Below, in pieces: positions 9,410-18,492 of a stretch of DNA of 64,000 nt. Position numbers and translations under genes: made by a program. Origin of the DNA: CAZNXJ01 sp964577115 (GTDB taxonomy: Bacteria; Planctomycetota; Planctomycetia; Pirellulales; Pirellulaceae); assembly GCA_964577115.1 (NCBI GenBank), contig CAZNXJ010000008.1, forward strand, positions 124,001 to 188,000, in the 5' to 3' direction. The notes beneath the pieces were generated by a model. It was not told the DNA's origin. It did no database searches and saw only the letters and a program-made list of their open reading frames with translations. Each line of letters begins with the position of its first letter. Position 1 is the stretch's first letter.

Positions 9410-11659
9410 TTAGAACAACCATGAGCCAATGTTGTAGGCGAGTAGCGCGCCGAGGTAGGCGAGCGTCGTCATGTAGGCAAACGTGAACGCGGGCCAAACC
9501 CAACTGAGCGTCTCGCGACGCATCACCATCAGCGTCGCGGCGCACTGAGCACACAACGCGAAAAACACCATAATCGAAACGGCTACCGGAATCGTAAACA
9601 CCGGCCGCCCATCCGGCCACTCGGCTTGCTTGAGCGCAGCACGCAGCGAGTCGCTCTCTTCGTCCACTTCGCCGCCGAGGCTGTAAACGGTGCCCAAAGT
9701 CGCGATGATCACTTCGCGCGCCGGGAACGACGCAATTACGCCCACGCCGATTTTCCAGTCCCAGCCAAGCGGCCGCACGACAGGCTCGATGGCCTTCCCC
9801 GCTCGCCCGAGGAAGCTCTCGGACATAAGCTGAGCGCTGATCGCATTACGGGATGCGTAAAGCTCGTCTAACTCCGCTTGTTCGCCGGCAGCTAACTCTT
9901 CTTTTCCTTCGAGCGTCTCGATACGCTGCTCGACGTCGTACAGCGGCGCGTGATCGCCGGGGAAGAAACCGGCCGCCCAGATGATAATTGTGGTTGCGAA
10001 AATCAGGGTACCGGCGCGGATGACAAACGCTTTGGCTCGGTCGTATACGCGTCCCGCCACAATCACCAGCGACGGCCATTTGTAGCTAGGCAGCTCCATG
10101 ACGAAAGGCGGCGTCTCGCCACGGAAAATGGTCTTCCTGAGCACCCAGGCCACGGGGATCGCCACGAGCGCGCCGAGCGACATCATGGCAAACAATACCA
10201 GGCCCTGGAGCGAAATCCATCCACCCGCATAGGACGTGGCCGGAATGAACGCGGCAATCAGTAGCAGATAAACGGGTAACCGCGCGGAACAGCTCATCAG
10301 CGGTGCTACAAGCATCGTGATCATCCGGTCGCGCCGATTCTCGATCACGCGTGTGGCCATGATGCCCGGAATGGCGCACGCGAACGAAGACATCAGCGGT
10401 ACGAACGACTTGCCGCTCAGGCCCACGCGGGTCATCAGCTTGTCCATCAAGAACGCGGCGCGAGCCATATAGCCGCAGTCTTCGAACAGCGCGATAAAGA
10501 AAAACAAAAGCGCAATCTGCGGCAGAAACACCAGCACTCCGCCCACGCCGGCGATCACGCCGTCGATCAGCAAACTGCGCAAAGCCCCTGGCGGCATGAG
10601 TTCGGCCACCCACCCCGCGACCGCGCCTTGTACGGCTTCCACCGCCCCCATCAGCGGCTCGGCCCAGGAGTAAATTGCCTGGAACACCAGGAACATGAGC
10701 CCGATGAAAATCAAAAGACCAAAGACACGGTGCGTCAGTAGGCGGTCCATCCGGTCGCTGGCCGTCACGCGGCGCTCCTCGGGCTGCGTAACCACGCCCC
10801 GCAGCGTTTCGCGCACCCAAGCATACCGAGCACTCGCTTCCACAGCCGGAACTCGAATGCCGACGTTGCGGAGTCGCTGGCGCGCCTGCTCGAGATAATC
10901 GACCAGATCGAAATCGACCTTCGCCGCATATTGCTGCTCGACCTGGCCGCCGCGATCCAGCAACATACGCTCGACAAGATACTTCGGCACCGGGCCAATC
11001 GTTGAGCTGAGTCGAGCAGCCAGGGCCTCGACTTCCCCGGTAAACGGAGCGGGAAAGACCTGGGGTGCGGGTGAAGGCGGACTGTCCGCCGCGCGCAGGG
11101 TGACTTCGGCCAGTGCCTCAAGCCCGCGGCGGCGATGTGCTTGCGTCGCCACGACGGGCACCCCCAGCTGCGCGCTAAGCCCCTCTACGTCGATGACGAC
11201 CCCCCGCGACTCGGCAACGTCAATCATGTTCAGGACGAGGACGATCGGCAGGCCCATATCGCGCAGCTGGCTGAACAGGTAGAGATTCCGTTCGAGATTC
11301 GACGCGTCCACGATGCAGATCACGGCATCGAGCGTACCCACGTCGCGCTGGCGGCCGAGCAATACGTCGACAGCCACCATTTCATCCAGCGTCCGCGGAG
11401 ACAGGCTGTACGTGCCGGGTAAATCGACGAGCGTCACCGAGCGGCCGTGCCAAGTGACCTTGCCGACCTTTTTCTCGACGGTCACACCCGGATAGTTGCC
11501 GACGCGCGACTGCATCCCCGACAGTGCGTTGAACAGGGTGCTCTTCCCCGTGTTGGGGTTGCCAATGATCGCGATGGTCAGCGGGCGCGTCGAAGCGGCC
11601 GGAGGCGGCGCGGCACCGCCGCTCGCAGGCGCGCGGTACGCAGCAGAAGATTCAGGCAT
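9410..11659 (-). CDS. feoB: Ferrous iron transport protein B
   Basis: A 749-residue inner-membrane Fe(II) transporter. The N-terminal GTPase domain has G1 GNPNTGKST at 33-41, the G3 DLPG motif and G4 NMID, followed by the helical guanine-dissociation-inhibitor region. The C-terminal half has the two Gate modules and roughly eight to ten membrane segments, including the EDCGYMARAAFLMDKLM and SCSARLPVYLLLIAAF signatures. An unusual Ala/Pro-rich leader of about 25 residues precedes the GTPase domain. It is the third gene of the minus-strand operon after two feoA genes (62 bases after the second one) and is followed by the Cys-rich FeoB partner. Confidence 0.97.
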   Translation of the reverse strand: MPESSAAYRAPASGGAAPPPAASTRPLTIAIIGNPNTGKSTLFNALSGMQSRVGNYPGVTVEKKVGKVTWHGRSVTLVDLPGTYSLSPRTLDEMVAVDVLLGRQRDVGTLDAVICIVDASNLERNLYLFSQLRDMGLPIVLVLNMIDVAESRGVVIDVEGLSAQLGVPVVATQAHRRRGLEALAEVTLRAADSPPSPAPQVFPAPFTGEVEALAARLSSTIGPVPKYLVERMLLDRGGQVEQQYAAKVDFDLVDYLEQARQRLRNVGIRVPAVEASARYAWVRETLRGVVTQPEERRVTASDRMDRLLTHRVFGLLIFIGLMFLVFQAIYSWAEPLMGAVEAVQGAVAGWVAELMPPGALRSLLIDGVIAGVGGVLVFLPQIALLFFFIALFEDCGYMARAAFLMDKLMTRVGLSGKSFVPLMSSFACAIPGIMATRVIENRRDRMITMLVAPLMSCSARLPVYLLLIAAFIPATSYAGGWISLQGLVLFAMMSLGALVAIPVAWVLRKTIFRGETPPFVMELPSYKWPSLVIVAGRVYDRAKAFVIRAGTLIFATTIIIWAAGFFPGDHAPLYDVEQRIETLEGKEELAAGEQAELDELYASRNAISAQLMSESFLGRAGKAIEPVVRPLGWDWKIGVGVIASFPAREVIIATLGTVYSLGGEVDEESDSLRAALKQAEWPDGRPVFTIPVAVSIMVFFALCAQCAATLMVMRRETLSWVWPAFTFAYMTTLAYLGALLAYNIGSWLF

Positions 11660-11721
11660 GGCAGACAGGCTGGCAGTGAGGGAGGCAAAAGGCGGAACCG
11701 ACCGGTGACGATGCGTTCGCG

Positions 11722-11958
11722 TCAGGCCGAAGCGTCAGACTCAATCTCAACGCGCTGGGCTTCGCTGATGCGAAGCGACAGGCAGTACCCGCGCACCAGA
11801 AACTCGAGCGGATCCCCCAGCGGAGCCCGGCCAATCAACTTCACCGGCTCGCCTTCAATCAATCCCATTTCCATGATCCGCGTCGCAATCCCGTCCTCCC
11901 CGTGCACCTGACGCACACGAGCAAGCTGGCCTAGTTCGAGCGAAGCGAGTGTCAACAT
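11722..11958 (-). CDS. feoA: FeoA domain protein
   Basis: A 78-residue cytoplasmic SH3-like FeoA domain: LGQLARVRQV, RIMEMGLIEGEPVKLIGRAPLGDPLEFLVRG and LSLRISEAQRVEIE are the successive beta strands of the family. FeoA binds the FeoB GTPase region and is needed for ferrous iron uptake. I chose the ATG at 11958; the upstream extension in the open frame lacks FeoA character. It is the second of two feoA-type genes in the operon, between another FeoA protein and feoB. The two FeoA proteins differ enough to be subfunctionalised rather than a recent duplication. Confidence 0.9.
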   Translation of the reverse strand: MLTLASLELGQLARVRQVHGEDGIATRIMEMGLIEGEPVKLIGRAPLGDPLEFLVRGYCLSLRISEAQRVEIESDASA

Positions 11959-12004
11959 TCGGGGTTCCCAAGCACGGCCTGTTCCAGCAACGAGCAACTC
12001 GGCG

Positions 12005-12250
12005 TCAGCCAGTCGCCTCCATCTGCCCAGCGAGCTGCACAAGAATGGCCAGCTGCTGGCCATCCGCCCGCAACGAGAGCCGGTGATTGTTCACCAGCAC
12101 AATACACGATTCGCCCGGACGGACCATCCGCAGCATCGCACCGGCTCGGACACCCATTTCATCCAACCGGTGAACAAGCGCCGCGTCACCGTTCACCTCG
12201 TAGATGTGCCCCGTCTCGTCCGCACGCAAACATTCCAGCGGGATGATCAT
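12005..12250 (-). CDS. feoA: FeoA domain protein (first gene of the Feo operon)
   Basis: An 81-residue FeoA-type SH3-like domain (DETGHIYEVNGDAALVHRLDEMGVRAGAMLRMVRPGESCIVLVNNHRLSLR). It is the promoter-proximal gene of the Feo operon. The ATG at 12250 is preceded by a GGGTGG purine stretch; a TTG four codons upstream is possible. A Fur-like inverted repeat lies 55 bases upstream, so iron repression of the whole feoA-feoA-feoB-Cys-rich unit is likely. Role as for the other FeoA: accessory subunit of FeoB at the inner face of the membrane. Confidence 0.88.
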   Translation of the reverse strand: MIIPLECLRADETGHIYEVNGDAALVHRLDEMGVRAGAMLRMVRPGESCIVLVNNHRLSLRADGQQLAILVQLAGQMEATG

Positions 12251-12304
12251 CGCCACCCACAAGTGTTGAGCACCACCCGGCGAGTTCGCTCGCGTGGGCC
12301 TAGT

Positions 12305-12319
12305 TGAGAATTAGTCTCA
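12305..12319 (-). promoter_or_regulatory. Fur-box-like operator of the Feo operon
   Basis: The 15-mer TGAGAATTAGTCTCA is an inverted repeat (TGAGA/TCTCA around ATTAG) and agrees with the 7-1-7 Fur consensus TGATAAT-N-ATTATCA at 11 of 14 positions. It lies 55 bases upstream of the first feoA start, where a repressor would cover the promoter. Seen: the repeat and its position. Inferred: that a Fur-family protein binds it; no fur gene is in the window. Confidence 0.65.
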
Positions 12320-12458
12320 GGAATGAAATTGTAGCAATCTTGCGTCTGGCGTACAACGAGCCCGCTCAAACGCCGGAGCTCTGAGCCGTGCAACGGTGAC
12401 CAGCTGCGCGCGCAAGGAAGCACGGCGCGAGATCCATCCGAGCTGCCGCGATCCGGGC

Positions 12459-12836
12459 TCAGGGCGTTTCGGAATCGAGGTTGGCGAGGTACTTCTCCGG
12501 ATCGCTGCGCAGCGTGTCTTCACACCCTTCGCAGCAGAGAAACACTTCGCGGCCGTTGATTTCGACCTTGGGTGGAGTTCCCATCGAGCCGAGCGGCCCT
12601 TTGCCAACGGGGCAGATCTTTTGCTTCTCGGCGGCCGCGCGATCCTCGGGAGACAATTGGGCCAGTGCCGCTTCGATCTCCGCATCGAGGCTGCTCGTCT
12701 CGTCTCCCGTCTCCGCCGCGGGCGTTTCGTCCACCATCGGCTCCGTCCGGCAGCCGGCAGCGACTACTAAAACAAGCCCCAGTGCGAGGCTCGCAAATAC
12801 GTGCCGCAGAACCGCCGTGTGCGATGTCGCAACCAT
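12459..12836 (-). CDS. Lipoprotein with a Cys-rich metal-binding-like domain
   Basis: A 125-residue protein with a lipoprotein signal (hydrophobic segment ending VVAAGC, lipidated C29), an acidic linker (about 33-60), and a C-terminal domain of about 45 residues: CPVGKGPLGSMGTPPKVEINGREVFLCCEGC, ending with DPEKYLANL. The spaced Cys residues and following helix resemble YHS/TRASH-type metal-binding domains, found in copper and other metal-handling proteins. It probably sits in the periplasm attached to a membrane. It is on the same strand as and upstream of the Feo operon, but separated by the Fur-like box, so probably its own transcript. Metal preference unknown. Confidence 0.8.
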   Translation of the reverse strand: MVATSHTAVLRHVFASLALGLVLVVAAGCRTEPMVDETPAAETGDETSSLDAEIEAALAQLSPEDRAAAEKQKICPVGKGPLGSMGTPPKVEINGREVFLCCEGCEDTLRSDPEKYLANLDSETP

Positions 12837-13258
12837 GAAAAATTTTCCTTTTGCGTGATGTCAAGCAAGTGTGACAGCCCGACGCCAAGCGGCTCCGCCT
12901 GCGACGAAACCGAAAGTCCTGCAAGCGCTTCGGCCACTGTACGCGTCGATTGTTCCTTAGCTCTAGCAGCCGGTCAAGCGGCGGCGATCACGAACAGTAA
13001 CCACCGATCGGAACCGTTTTTGCACTGGCTCGTCGGCAACAGTGAAAAAGGCCGCTAGAAACGGAGCCCAACCGGCAGGTGTTTCGAGCTTCCTTGTGAT
13101 CCAGCGACATGTATGAAAATCAGTCTCGTTTGCAAAAAGTGTTTTTGCCGCAAAAGTATCGCCGAGCGATTGCAACAAAAATGGAACCGCGTCGAACGTC
13201 GGCCGCTTCACATGGCCTGATAAATCGTCCGGCTTCTTGCCCCTGAAGGTGAGGTCTC
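12837..13258. other. Intergenic region with operator-like repeats
   Basis: No gene of convincing coding character is seen here, between the lipoprotein gene and the DUF2007 gene. Two signals stand out. TGAAAATCAGTCTCG at 13114-13128 shares AAT.AGTCTC with the Fur-like box at 12305. Immediately after it, at 13132-13148, is a perfect 7-bp inverted repeat GCAAAAA-gtg-TTTTTGC. Both lie in an AT-rich patch 110-145 bases before the DUF2007 start, a reasonable place for a promoter and its regulators. Confidence 0.4.
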
Positions 13259-13519
13259 ATGAATACGAACGAACCGGTCGCCGTTTACACCACACAGGAC
13301 CTCTATGAGGCCGAAATCGTCAAGAATGCGCTTCAGAACGAAGGCATCATGTGCGAAATTGACGGCACGAATCAGGGCGGCTTCGTCGAATTGTTCGACG
13401 TCCGGCTCGTCGTCCGTGCCGCCGACGCAGACCGCGCGCGGGAAATCATCGAGTCCCACCAGCGCTCGGCAAGTTCGGAGCTGTCCGAGGAATCAAGTTC
13501 AGATCTTACCGAGGAATAA
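13259..13519 (+). CDS. DUF2007 domain protein
   Basis: An 86-residue cytoplasmic protein. The first 65 residues (VAVYTTQDLYEAEIVKNALQNEGIMCEIDG followed by LVVRAADADRAREII) match the DUF2007 ferredoxin-like fold, described as a putative signal-transducing domain, and the tail is Ser/Glu rich. The start has a TGAAGGTGAGG purine stretch upstream. It is 15 bases ahead of the methylglyoxal synthase gene, so the two are probably co-transcribed. The function of DUF2007 proteins is not established. Confidence 0.85.
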   Translation: MNTNEPVAVYTTQDLYEAEIVKNALQNEGIMCEIDGTNQGGFVELFDVRLVVRAADADRAREIIESHQRSASSELSEESSSDLTEE

Positions 13520-13534
13520 CGGTAAGGGGGTGCG

Positions 13535-13936
13535 ATGAGTTCCAGTGCCGCTCGCAGGCCCGCCGTGGCCTTGATCGCTCACGATGATCAAAAAGACGAC
13601 CTGGTGCAGTTCGTCGGATCGGCGATCGACTTCTTTCGCGGCGTGCCGCTGGTAGCTACTGGGAACACGGGGCATCGATTGATGGCCGAATTGGGACTCG
13701 ACGTCGAGTGTGTGACGCACGGGCCACACGGCGGCGATTTGATTATCGGCGGCCGCGTGGCCGAGGGACATGTGTCGGCGGTCATCTTTCTCCGCGACCC
13801 GCTCACCGCGCAGCCGCACGAGCCGGACGTTTCGGCCCTCATGCGCGTGTGCGACGTGCACCAGGTACCGCTCGCCACGAACGTGAACACCGCTCGCGCG
13901 ATCATCCATTGGCTTCAGGCCTCCCAATCGAACTAG
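13535..13936 (+). CDS. mgsA: Methylglyoxal synthase
   Basis: A 133-residue protein (family about 120-155) that converts dihydroxyacetone phosphate to methylglyoxal and phosphate, a bypass of lower glycolysis. Family motifs are IAHDDQK near the N-terminus, LVATGNTG (phosphate site), GPHGGD with the catalytic Asp, the FLRDPL Asp and PHEPDV with the His. Differences from the Escherichia coli enzyme are ATGNTG for ATGTTG and GGDLIIGG for GGDQQVGA. AAGGGGG is a good ribosome site before the ATG. It follows DUF2007 and precedes a terminator-like hairpin. Confidence 0.92.
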   Translation: MSSSAARRPAVALIAHDDQKDDLVQFVGSAIDFFRGVPLVATGNTGHRLMAELGLDVECVTHGPHGGDLIIGGRVAEGHVSAVIFLRDPLTAQPHEPDVSALMRVCDVHQVPLATNVNTARAIIHWLQASQSN

Positions 13937-14051
13937 ACGTAGGGAGCTGCCGATCGAGACGATCGAATAGATTGATCGGCCACGACGGGTCGAGGACCGG
14001 GCGAGCAATCATCGTGAGCTAGTTGGCGTCAAAAGGAGCAAGTGCCCCGCG

Positions 14052-14105
14052 GGGCCATTACACGGCGGCTGCGAAAGTCTGCCGTTAGGATGGCCCGTGT
14101 TTTTT
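14052..14105 (+). terminator. Likely rho-independent terminator after mgsA
   Basis: GGGCCAT (14052-14058) pairs with ATGGCCC (14090-14096), enclosing an inner stem ACGGC/GCCGT (14062-14066 with 14081-14085). A run of six T (14100-14105) follows 3 bases later. It lies between mgsA and the site-2 protease gene on the same strand, so it would separate the two transcripts. Confidence 0.6.
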
Positions 14106-14130
14106 CTAACACATAGGAAGGTCGCTGGAC

Positions 14131-15252
14131 GTGAAGTGGTCATTGCGGATCGCTCGAGTCGCCGGCATCGGCATCTATCTTCATTGGACGTTTTTGCTGT
14201 TGTTGGCCTGGATCACGTTTGTGCACTTCACCCATGGCGATTCCGCCTTGGAGGCCGCGCGTGGCGTGGCGGTGGTGCTTGCGTTGTTTGGGTGTATCGT
14301 ACTGCATGAGCTCGGTCACGCTCTGACGGCCCGGCGCTTCGGCATCGCGACTCGGGACATCACCTTGCTGCCGATCGGCGGGGTGGCTCGACTCGAGCAA
14401 ATGCCCGAGCAACCCTGGCAAGAGTTTCTCGTCGCCATCGCTGGCCCGGCCGTGAACGTTGTCATAGCGATCATTCTCGGCATCGTGCTAGCGGTGTCCG
14501 GGCAGATCAGCAGCCTGGGCCAGCTTTTCTCGGCCGTCCGCGACTTCCGCATCCTTCAGGATTCGGCCCTTTTGCAGCTTCTGGTGGTCAACGTCGTCCT
14601 CGTGCTGTTCAACATGCTGCCCGCGTTTCCGATGGATGGAGGCCGCGTGCTGCGCGCCTTGCTGGCGACGCGCATGTCGCGCATCACGGCGACGAATATC
14701 GCCGCGACCGTAGGGCAGGGGATGGCGATCCTGTTCGGCATCATGGGGTTGCTAACGGGTAACTTCATTCTGCTGTTCATCGCCTTCTTCGTATATCTAG
14801 GCGCCCAGGGCGAAGCGCAAGCGGTCGAGATGCGTGCGATCTTCAATAGTGTCACGGTCCGTGACGTGATGACGACGCGTTTCGAAACGCTCTCGGTCGA
14901 CGACACCCTCGAGGAAGCAGCGCGCGAGTTACTCGCGGGGCACCAGCAGGACTTCCCGGTGGTCGACGATCAGCGTCTCAAGGGCATCCTGCGCCGTTCG
15001 GATCTGTTTCAGGCGATGAAGTCGGAACAGCCATCCCAGCGTGTCGAGAACGTGATGGTGACGAATTGTCCGATTGTTGCGGCGAATGATCCCTTGGATC
15101 GCGCTGTCACCCTCATGCAAGAGTCGAATTGCTCGACGCTGCCCGTCGTCTGGCAAGGACTTCTCGTCGGATTGGTGACGTCCGAAAACATCGGTGAATG
15201 GACAATGCTTCAAGCAGCGCGGCGCGAACGCATGGAACGCGAGCGAGCTTAA
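14131..15252 (+). CDS. Site-2 protease family membrane protein with tandem CBS domains
   Basis: A 373-residue intramembrane zinc metalloprotease. HELGH is at residues 59-63 in a membrane segment, and the third ligand motif NMLPAFPMDGG has N161 and D169. About six membrane segments are followed by two CBS domains (about residues 245-370, including VRDVMTTRF and VENVMVTN), which usually bind adenine nucleotides and could tune proteolysis. Relatives are SpoIVFB-type proteases. The start is a GTG at 14131 with an AGGAAGG ribosome site; the hydrophobic N-terminus supports it. The substrate, often an anti-sigma factor, is not identifiable here. Confidence 0.92.
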   Translation: MKWSLRIARVAGIGIYLHWTFLLLLAWITFVHFTHGDSALEAARGVAVVLALFGCIVLHELGHALTARRFGIATRDITLLPIGGVARLEQMPEQPWQEFLVAIAGPAVNVVIAIILGIVLAVSGQISSLGQLFSAVRDFRILQDSALLQLLVVNVVLVLFNMLPAFPMDGGRVLRALLATRMSRITATNIAATVGQGMAILFGIMGLLTGNFILLFIAFFVYLGAQGEAQAVEMRAIFNSVTVRDVMTTRFETLSVDDTLEEAARELLAGHQQDFPVVDDQRLKGILRRSDLFQAMKSEQPSQRVENVMVTNCPIVAANDPLDRAVTLMQESNCSTLPVVWQGLLVGLVTSENIGEWTMLQAARRERMERERA

Positions 15253-15384
15253 GGTCGCTGCCGCGGTCGCCGATGTCCCTGCGGCCCCGACTTGCAGCCG
15301 ACGCGTCCACTGCTTAGGGTCTTATCGAGACAGCGCGCGTGGTGCGCTCGCCATTCGTCGCCTTTCGGACCCTTGAGTAACCGC

Positions 15385-18300
15385 ATGCAATCGGGAATGT
15401 TACGCCGCTCGCGCGGCTGGATGGGAATCGGCCTTCTCCTTACTTTCTGTCTCGCCCCGGTTTGGTTCGCCGAACGGCCGGCCGTTATCGCCGAGGAAGC
15501 CGAGAAGCCGGATGCAAGCAAGCTCGAGCCATTCCCGCGAATTCCTCACGTAGAACCGGAGAAGGCCCTCGAAACGTTCGATGTCCACGAAGGTTTCGAG
15601 CTGCAATTGATTGCCGCCGAACCGCTCGTGGCTGACCCGGTCGACATTGCGTACGACGCCAATGGTCTCGCGTACGTTGTCGAGATGCGCGATTACCCGT
15701 ATCCGGAGGAAAAGGACGCGGAACCAACCGAGTTTCTCGGTCGTGTACGTCTGCTGCGCGATACGGACGGCGACGGGCGCTATGACGAAAGCACGATCTT
15801 TGCGGAAGGTTATAACTGGCCCACGGCCGTGATCTGCTGGAAGGGCGGCGTGTTCCTCGCCGCAGCGCCTGACATCTGGTATCTCAAGGACCACGACGGG
15901 GACGGCAAGGCCGACGAGAAGCGAAAGGTATATACGGGATTCGGTCGGTCGAACGTACAAGCGATCGTCAACAACCTGGAATGGGGTATCGACAACAAGA
16001 TCTACGGTGCCGCCTCGGGCAATGGCGGGGAAGTACGTCTTGCGGAGGAGCCGGAAGCGAACCCCGTCTCCGTCGCGCGCCGCGATTTCCGCTTCGATCC
16101 GGAAACGTATGAAGTGGAGGCGATTTCCGGCGGTGCTCGTTTCGGAAATACCTTCGATGACTGGGGCAACCGGTTCGTTTGCAACATCCGCAACCCCGTG
16201 CAGCACGTCGTGCTGCCTCAACGGTACCTCGCCCGCAACCGATTCCTCGCCAGTTCAACGGTGCTGCACGACGCGGCGGAATCGGGTGACCAACTGCCGG
16301 TGTACTCGATCAGCCCGGCCGAGCCCTGGCGCGTCGAACGGGCGCAGCGGTGGATGGCCGAACGGCAAACCTACCCGCGCAGCGAATTGATCGGTGCCGG
16401 CTTCTGGACCTCGTCGAGCGGCGTGACGATCTATCGCGGCTCGGCATTCCCGAAGGAAATGTACGGCAACGTCTTCATCGGTGAAGTTGCCGGTAATCTG
16501 GTCCACCGCCAGATCCTCGAGCGGGATGGCGGTACGTTCCGCTCGTATCGCGCCGACGAGAACACCGAGTTCGTGCGAAGCCGCGACAACTGGTTCCGGC
16601 CGGTGAACTTCGCCAATGCCCCGGACGGCACGCTGCATATTTTGGATATGTATCGTGAGAATATCGAACATCCGTGGTCGATTCCCGACGACATCAAGGC
16701 GCGGATGGACTTGCAGCTCGGCAATGATCGGGGGCGCATATACCGCTTGTGCCCGACGGGATTCGTGGCGCCGGCACCGCCGCGTCTCGAATCTGCGGAC
16801 AGCGCACAACTGGTTCGTGAACTGGAAAATCCAAACGCCTGGTGGCGTGAAACGGCACACCGGCTGCTATTCGAACGCAAAGACCGCAGCGTCATTGGCC
16901 CGCTCACCGAAATGGTGCGCAGCAGCGACGTGCCGGCGGCGCGCCTGCTGGCCGCCTGGGCCCTGGTCGGTCTCGACGCGCTGGACGAGTCGCTTGTGCT
17001 GCGACTGCTCGCCGACGAGCATCCTGAAGTTCGTCGCAATGGCGTGATACTCGCCGAAGAACACAGCGAGCGGACGGAAGCGATTCGCGCGGCGGTCATC
17101 AAATTGGCGCGCGATCCGGATGGCGCCGTTCGCATGCAGGTTGCCCTGACACTAGGTGAATTCGGAGGTGAAGCGATCGTCGAACCTCTGGCCACGATCG
17201 CACTTGCGGACCCCGGTTCCTCGTGGACACGCACGGCTGTCGTCAGTTCGTCGGCCAATGTCGCCCCGGAACTGGCCGCACGCGTGCTCGCCCTCGCCGG
17301 CAACAACCAGCAGCGCGAAACCGCTTCGCTCGTCCAGGAGCTCTGCACGCTCGTCGCTGCCGAAGGGCCACCGAGCATCGATCGGTTCTTGAATGCCTGG
17401 GAAGCTACGCGGCGTGATTCGAGCATCAGTTTACAGCTGGCGATCGCCGCTGGACTGGCGCGCGGCACCCAGCGCACGGGTCAGGCGTATCCGAACGTTG
17501 TGGCGCAGCTTAGCGAACCCTCGCAGAAGATTCTTGCCGAGTGGCAGGCGGCTGCGCGGGCGATTGCCGTCGATGACGACAGCCCGCTTGCGGCCCGCAT
17601 GCACGCCGTTGAGTTGCTTGCACAGCAACCCTTCGAGGAAGTCGCCGAGACGCTACGCATGGCACTCGATGCGCGGCAGCCAAGCGAGGTGCAGCTGGCA
17701 GCCGTACGAACTCTACAGACCATGCCACTGCCCGACGTTGCCGAGCTCCTGGTCACGTACGGCCGTACAGCGACACCGGCCGTGCGTCAAGCAATCTTCG
17801 AAGCATTGCTTAGCCGGGAGCCGTGGACCTTGAAGCTACTCGGCGCCATGGAAACCGGCGCCCTCCAGCCCGGCGAAGCCAACCTTTCCCAGCGTGCCCG
17901 GCTCGTCCGCTCCGGCAATGCCGAAATCGCCAAGCGAGCGGAAGCTTTGTTCGGCCCCGGCGCGAGCGCTTCGCGTGCGGAGATCGTGCAGAAGTACCAG
18001 GAGGCCGGCCGCGATCATCGGCCCAATCTGGAGCGCGGCGCGATGCTCTTCCGCCGCGAGTGCCAGACGTGCCATAAGCTGGGAACGGAAGGGGGCGATG
18101 TGGGCCCCAACCTGGCATCGGTTCGCCACCGATCGTCGTCCGATATTCTGCTTCATGTACTCGATCCGAATCGGGACGTGCTGCCGCAGTTTGTGAACTA
18201 CCGCGTCGACCTGAGTGACGGTCGTACCACGGTGGGAATCATTGTTGCCGAAACCGACAACAGCCTCACACTGCGTACGTCGGAGAACCGCGAAGAAACG

Positions 18301-18492
18301 GTGCTGCGCAGTGAAATCGAAGAGCTTGCCAGCCTCGGGCAGTCGATCATGCCGGAAGGTTTCGAGCAGAAATTGTCGCCTGAGGAAATGTTCGACCTAA
18401 TCGCATTCCTCTTGTCCGACGCCCAAGGCGCCGGTGAGCCGAATGCGGCGAATACGCCAACCACCACCGGCGCCAGTGCACAGGGTAACTGA
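15385..18492 (+). CDS. PVC-type membrane-bound dehydrogenase with HEAT-like repeats and C-terminal heme site
   Basis: A 1035-residue exported protein with an N-terminal signal segment (GWMGIGLLLTFCLAPVWF). The first 500 or so residues are the beta-propeller-like PVC dehydrogenase domain (DVHEGFELQLIAAEPLV, DPVDIAYDANG, TDGDGRYDESTIF, FGNTFDDWGNRFVCN, RDNWFRPVNFANAPDGTLHI). The middle is helical repeats of HEAT type. The C-terminus carries a cytochrome-c-like domain with C893-Q-T-C896-H897 and the GPNLASVRHR region. This domain order is characteristic of planctomycetes and verrucomicrobia and is linked to oxidation of sugars or polysaccharides in the periplasm; the substrate is unknown. The stop codon shares one base with the next start (TGATG), indicating coupled translation. 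Confidence 0.92.
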   Translation: MQSGMLRRSRGWMGIGLLLTFCLAPVWFAERPAVIAEEAEKPDASKLEPFPRIPHVEPEKALETFDVHEGFELQLIAAEPLVADPVDIAYDANGLAYVVEMRDYPYPEEKDAEPTEFLGRVRLLRDTDGDGRYDESTIFAEGYNWPTAVICWKGGVFLAAAPDIWYLKDHDGDGKADEKRKVYTGFGRSNVQAIVNNLEWGIDNKIYGAASGNGGEVRLAEEPEANPVSVARRDFRFDPETYEVEAISGGARFGNTFDDWGNRFVCNIRNPVQHVVLPQRYLARNRFLASSTVLHDAAESGDQLPVYSISPAEPWRVERAQRWMAERQTYPRSELIGAGFWTSSSGVTIYRGSAFPKEMYGNVFIGEVAGNLVHRQILERDGGTFRSYRADENTEFVRSRDNWFRPVNFANAPDGTLHILDMYRENIEHPWSIPDDIKARMDLQLGNDRGRIYRLCPTGFVAPAPPRLESADSAQLVRELENPNAWWRETAHRLLFERKDRSVIGPLTEMVRSSDVPAARLLAAWALVGLDALDESLVLRLLADEHPEVRRNGVILAEEHSERTEAIRAAVIKLARDPDGAVRMQVALTLGEFGGEAIVEPLATIALADPGSSWTRTAVVSSSANVAPELAARVLALAGNNQQRETASLVQELCTLVAAEGPPSIDRFLNAWEATRRDSSISLQLAIAAGLARGTQRTGQAYPNVVAQLSEPSQKILAEWQAAARAIAVDDDSPLAARMHAVELLAQQPFEEVAETLRMALDARQPSEVQLAAVRTLQTMPLPDVAELLVTYGRTATPAVRQAIFEALLSREPWTLKLLGAMETGALQPGEANLSQRARLVRSGNAEIAKRAEALFGPGASASRAEIVQKYQEAGRDHRPNLERGAMLFRRECQTCHKLGTEGGDVGPNLASVRHRSSSDILLHVLDPNRDVLPQFVNYRVDLSDGRTTVGIIVAETDNSLTLRTSENREETVLRSEIEELASLGQSIMPEGFEQKLSPEEMFDLIAFLLSDAQGAGEPNAANTPTTTGASAQGN

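Noticed and set aside
13937..13990. GCCGATC...GATCGGC inverted repeat after mgsA
   Set aside because: Long loop and no T run; the better terminator is at 14052-14105.
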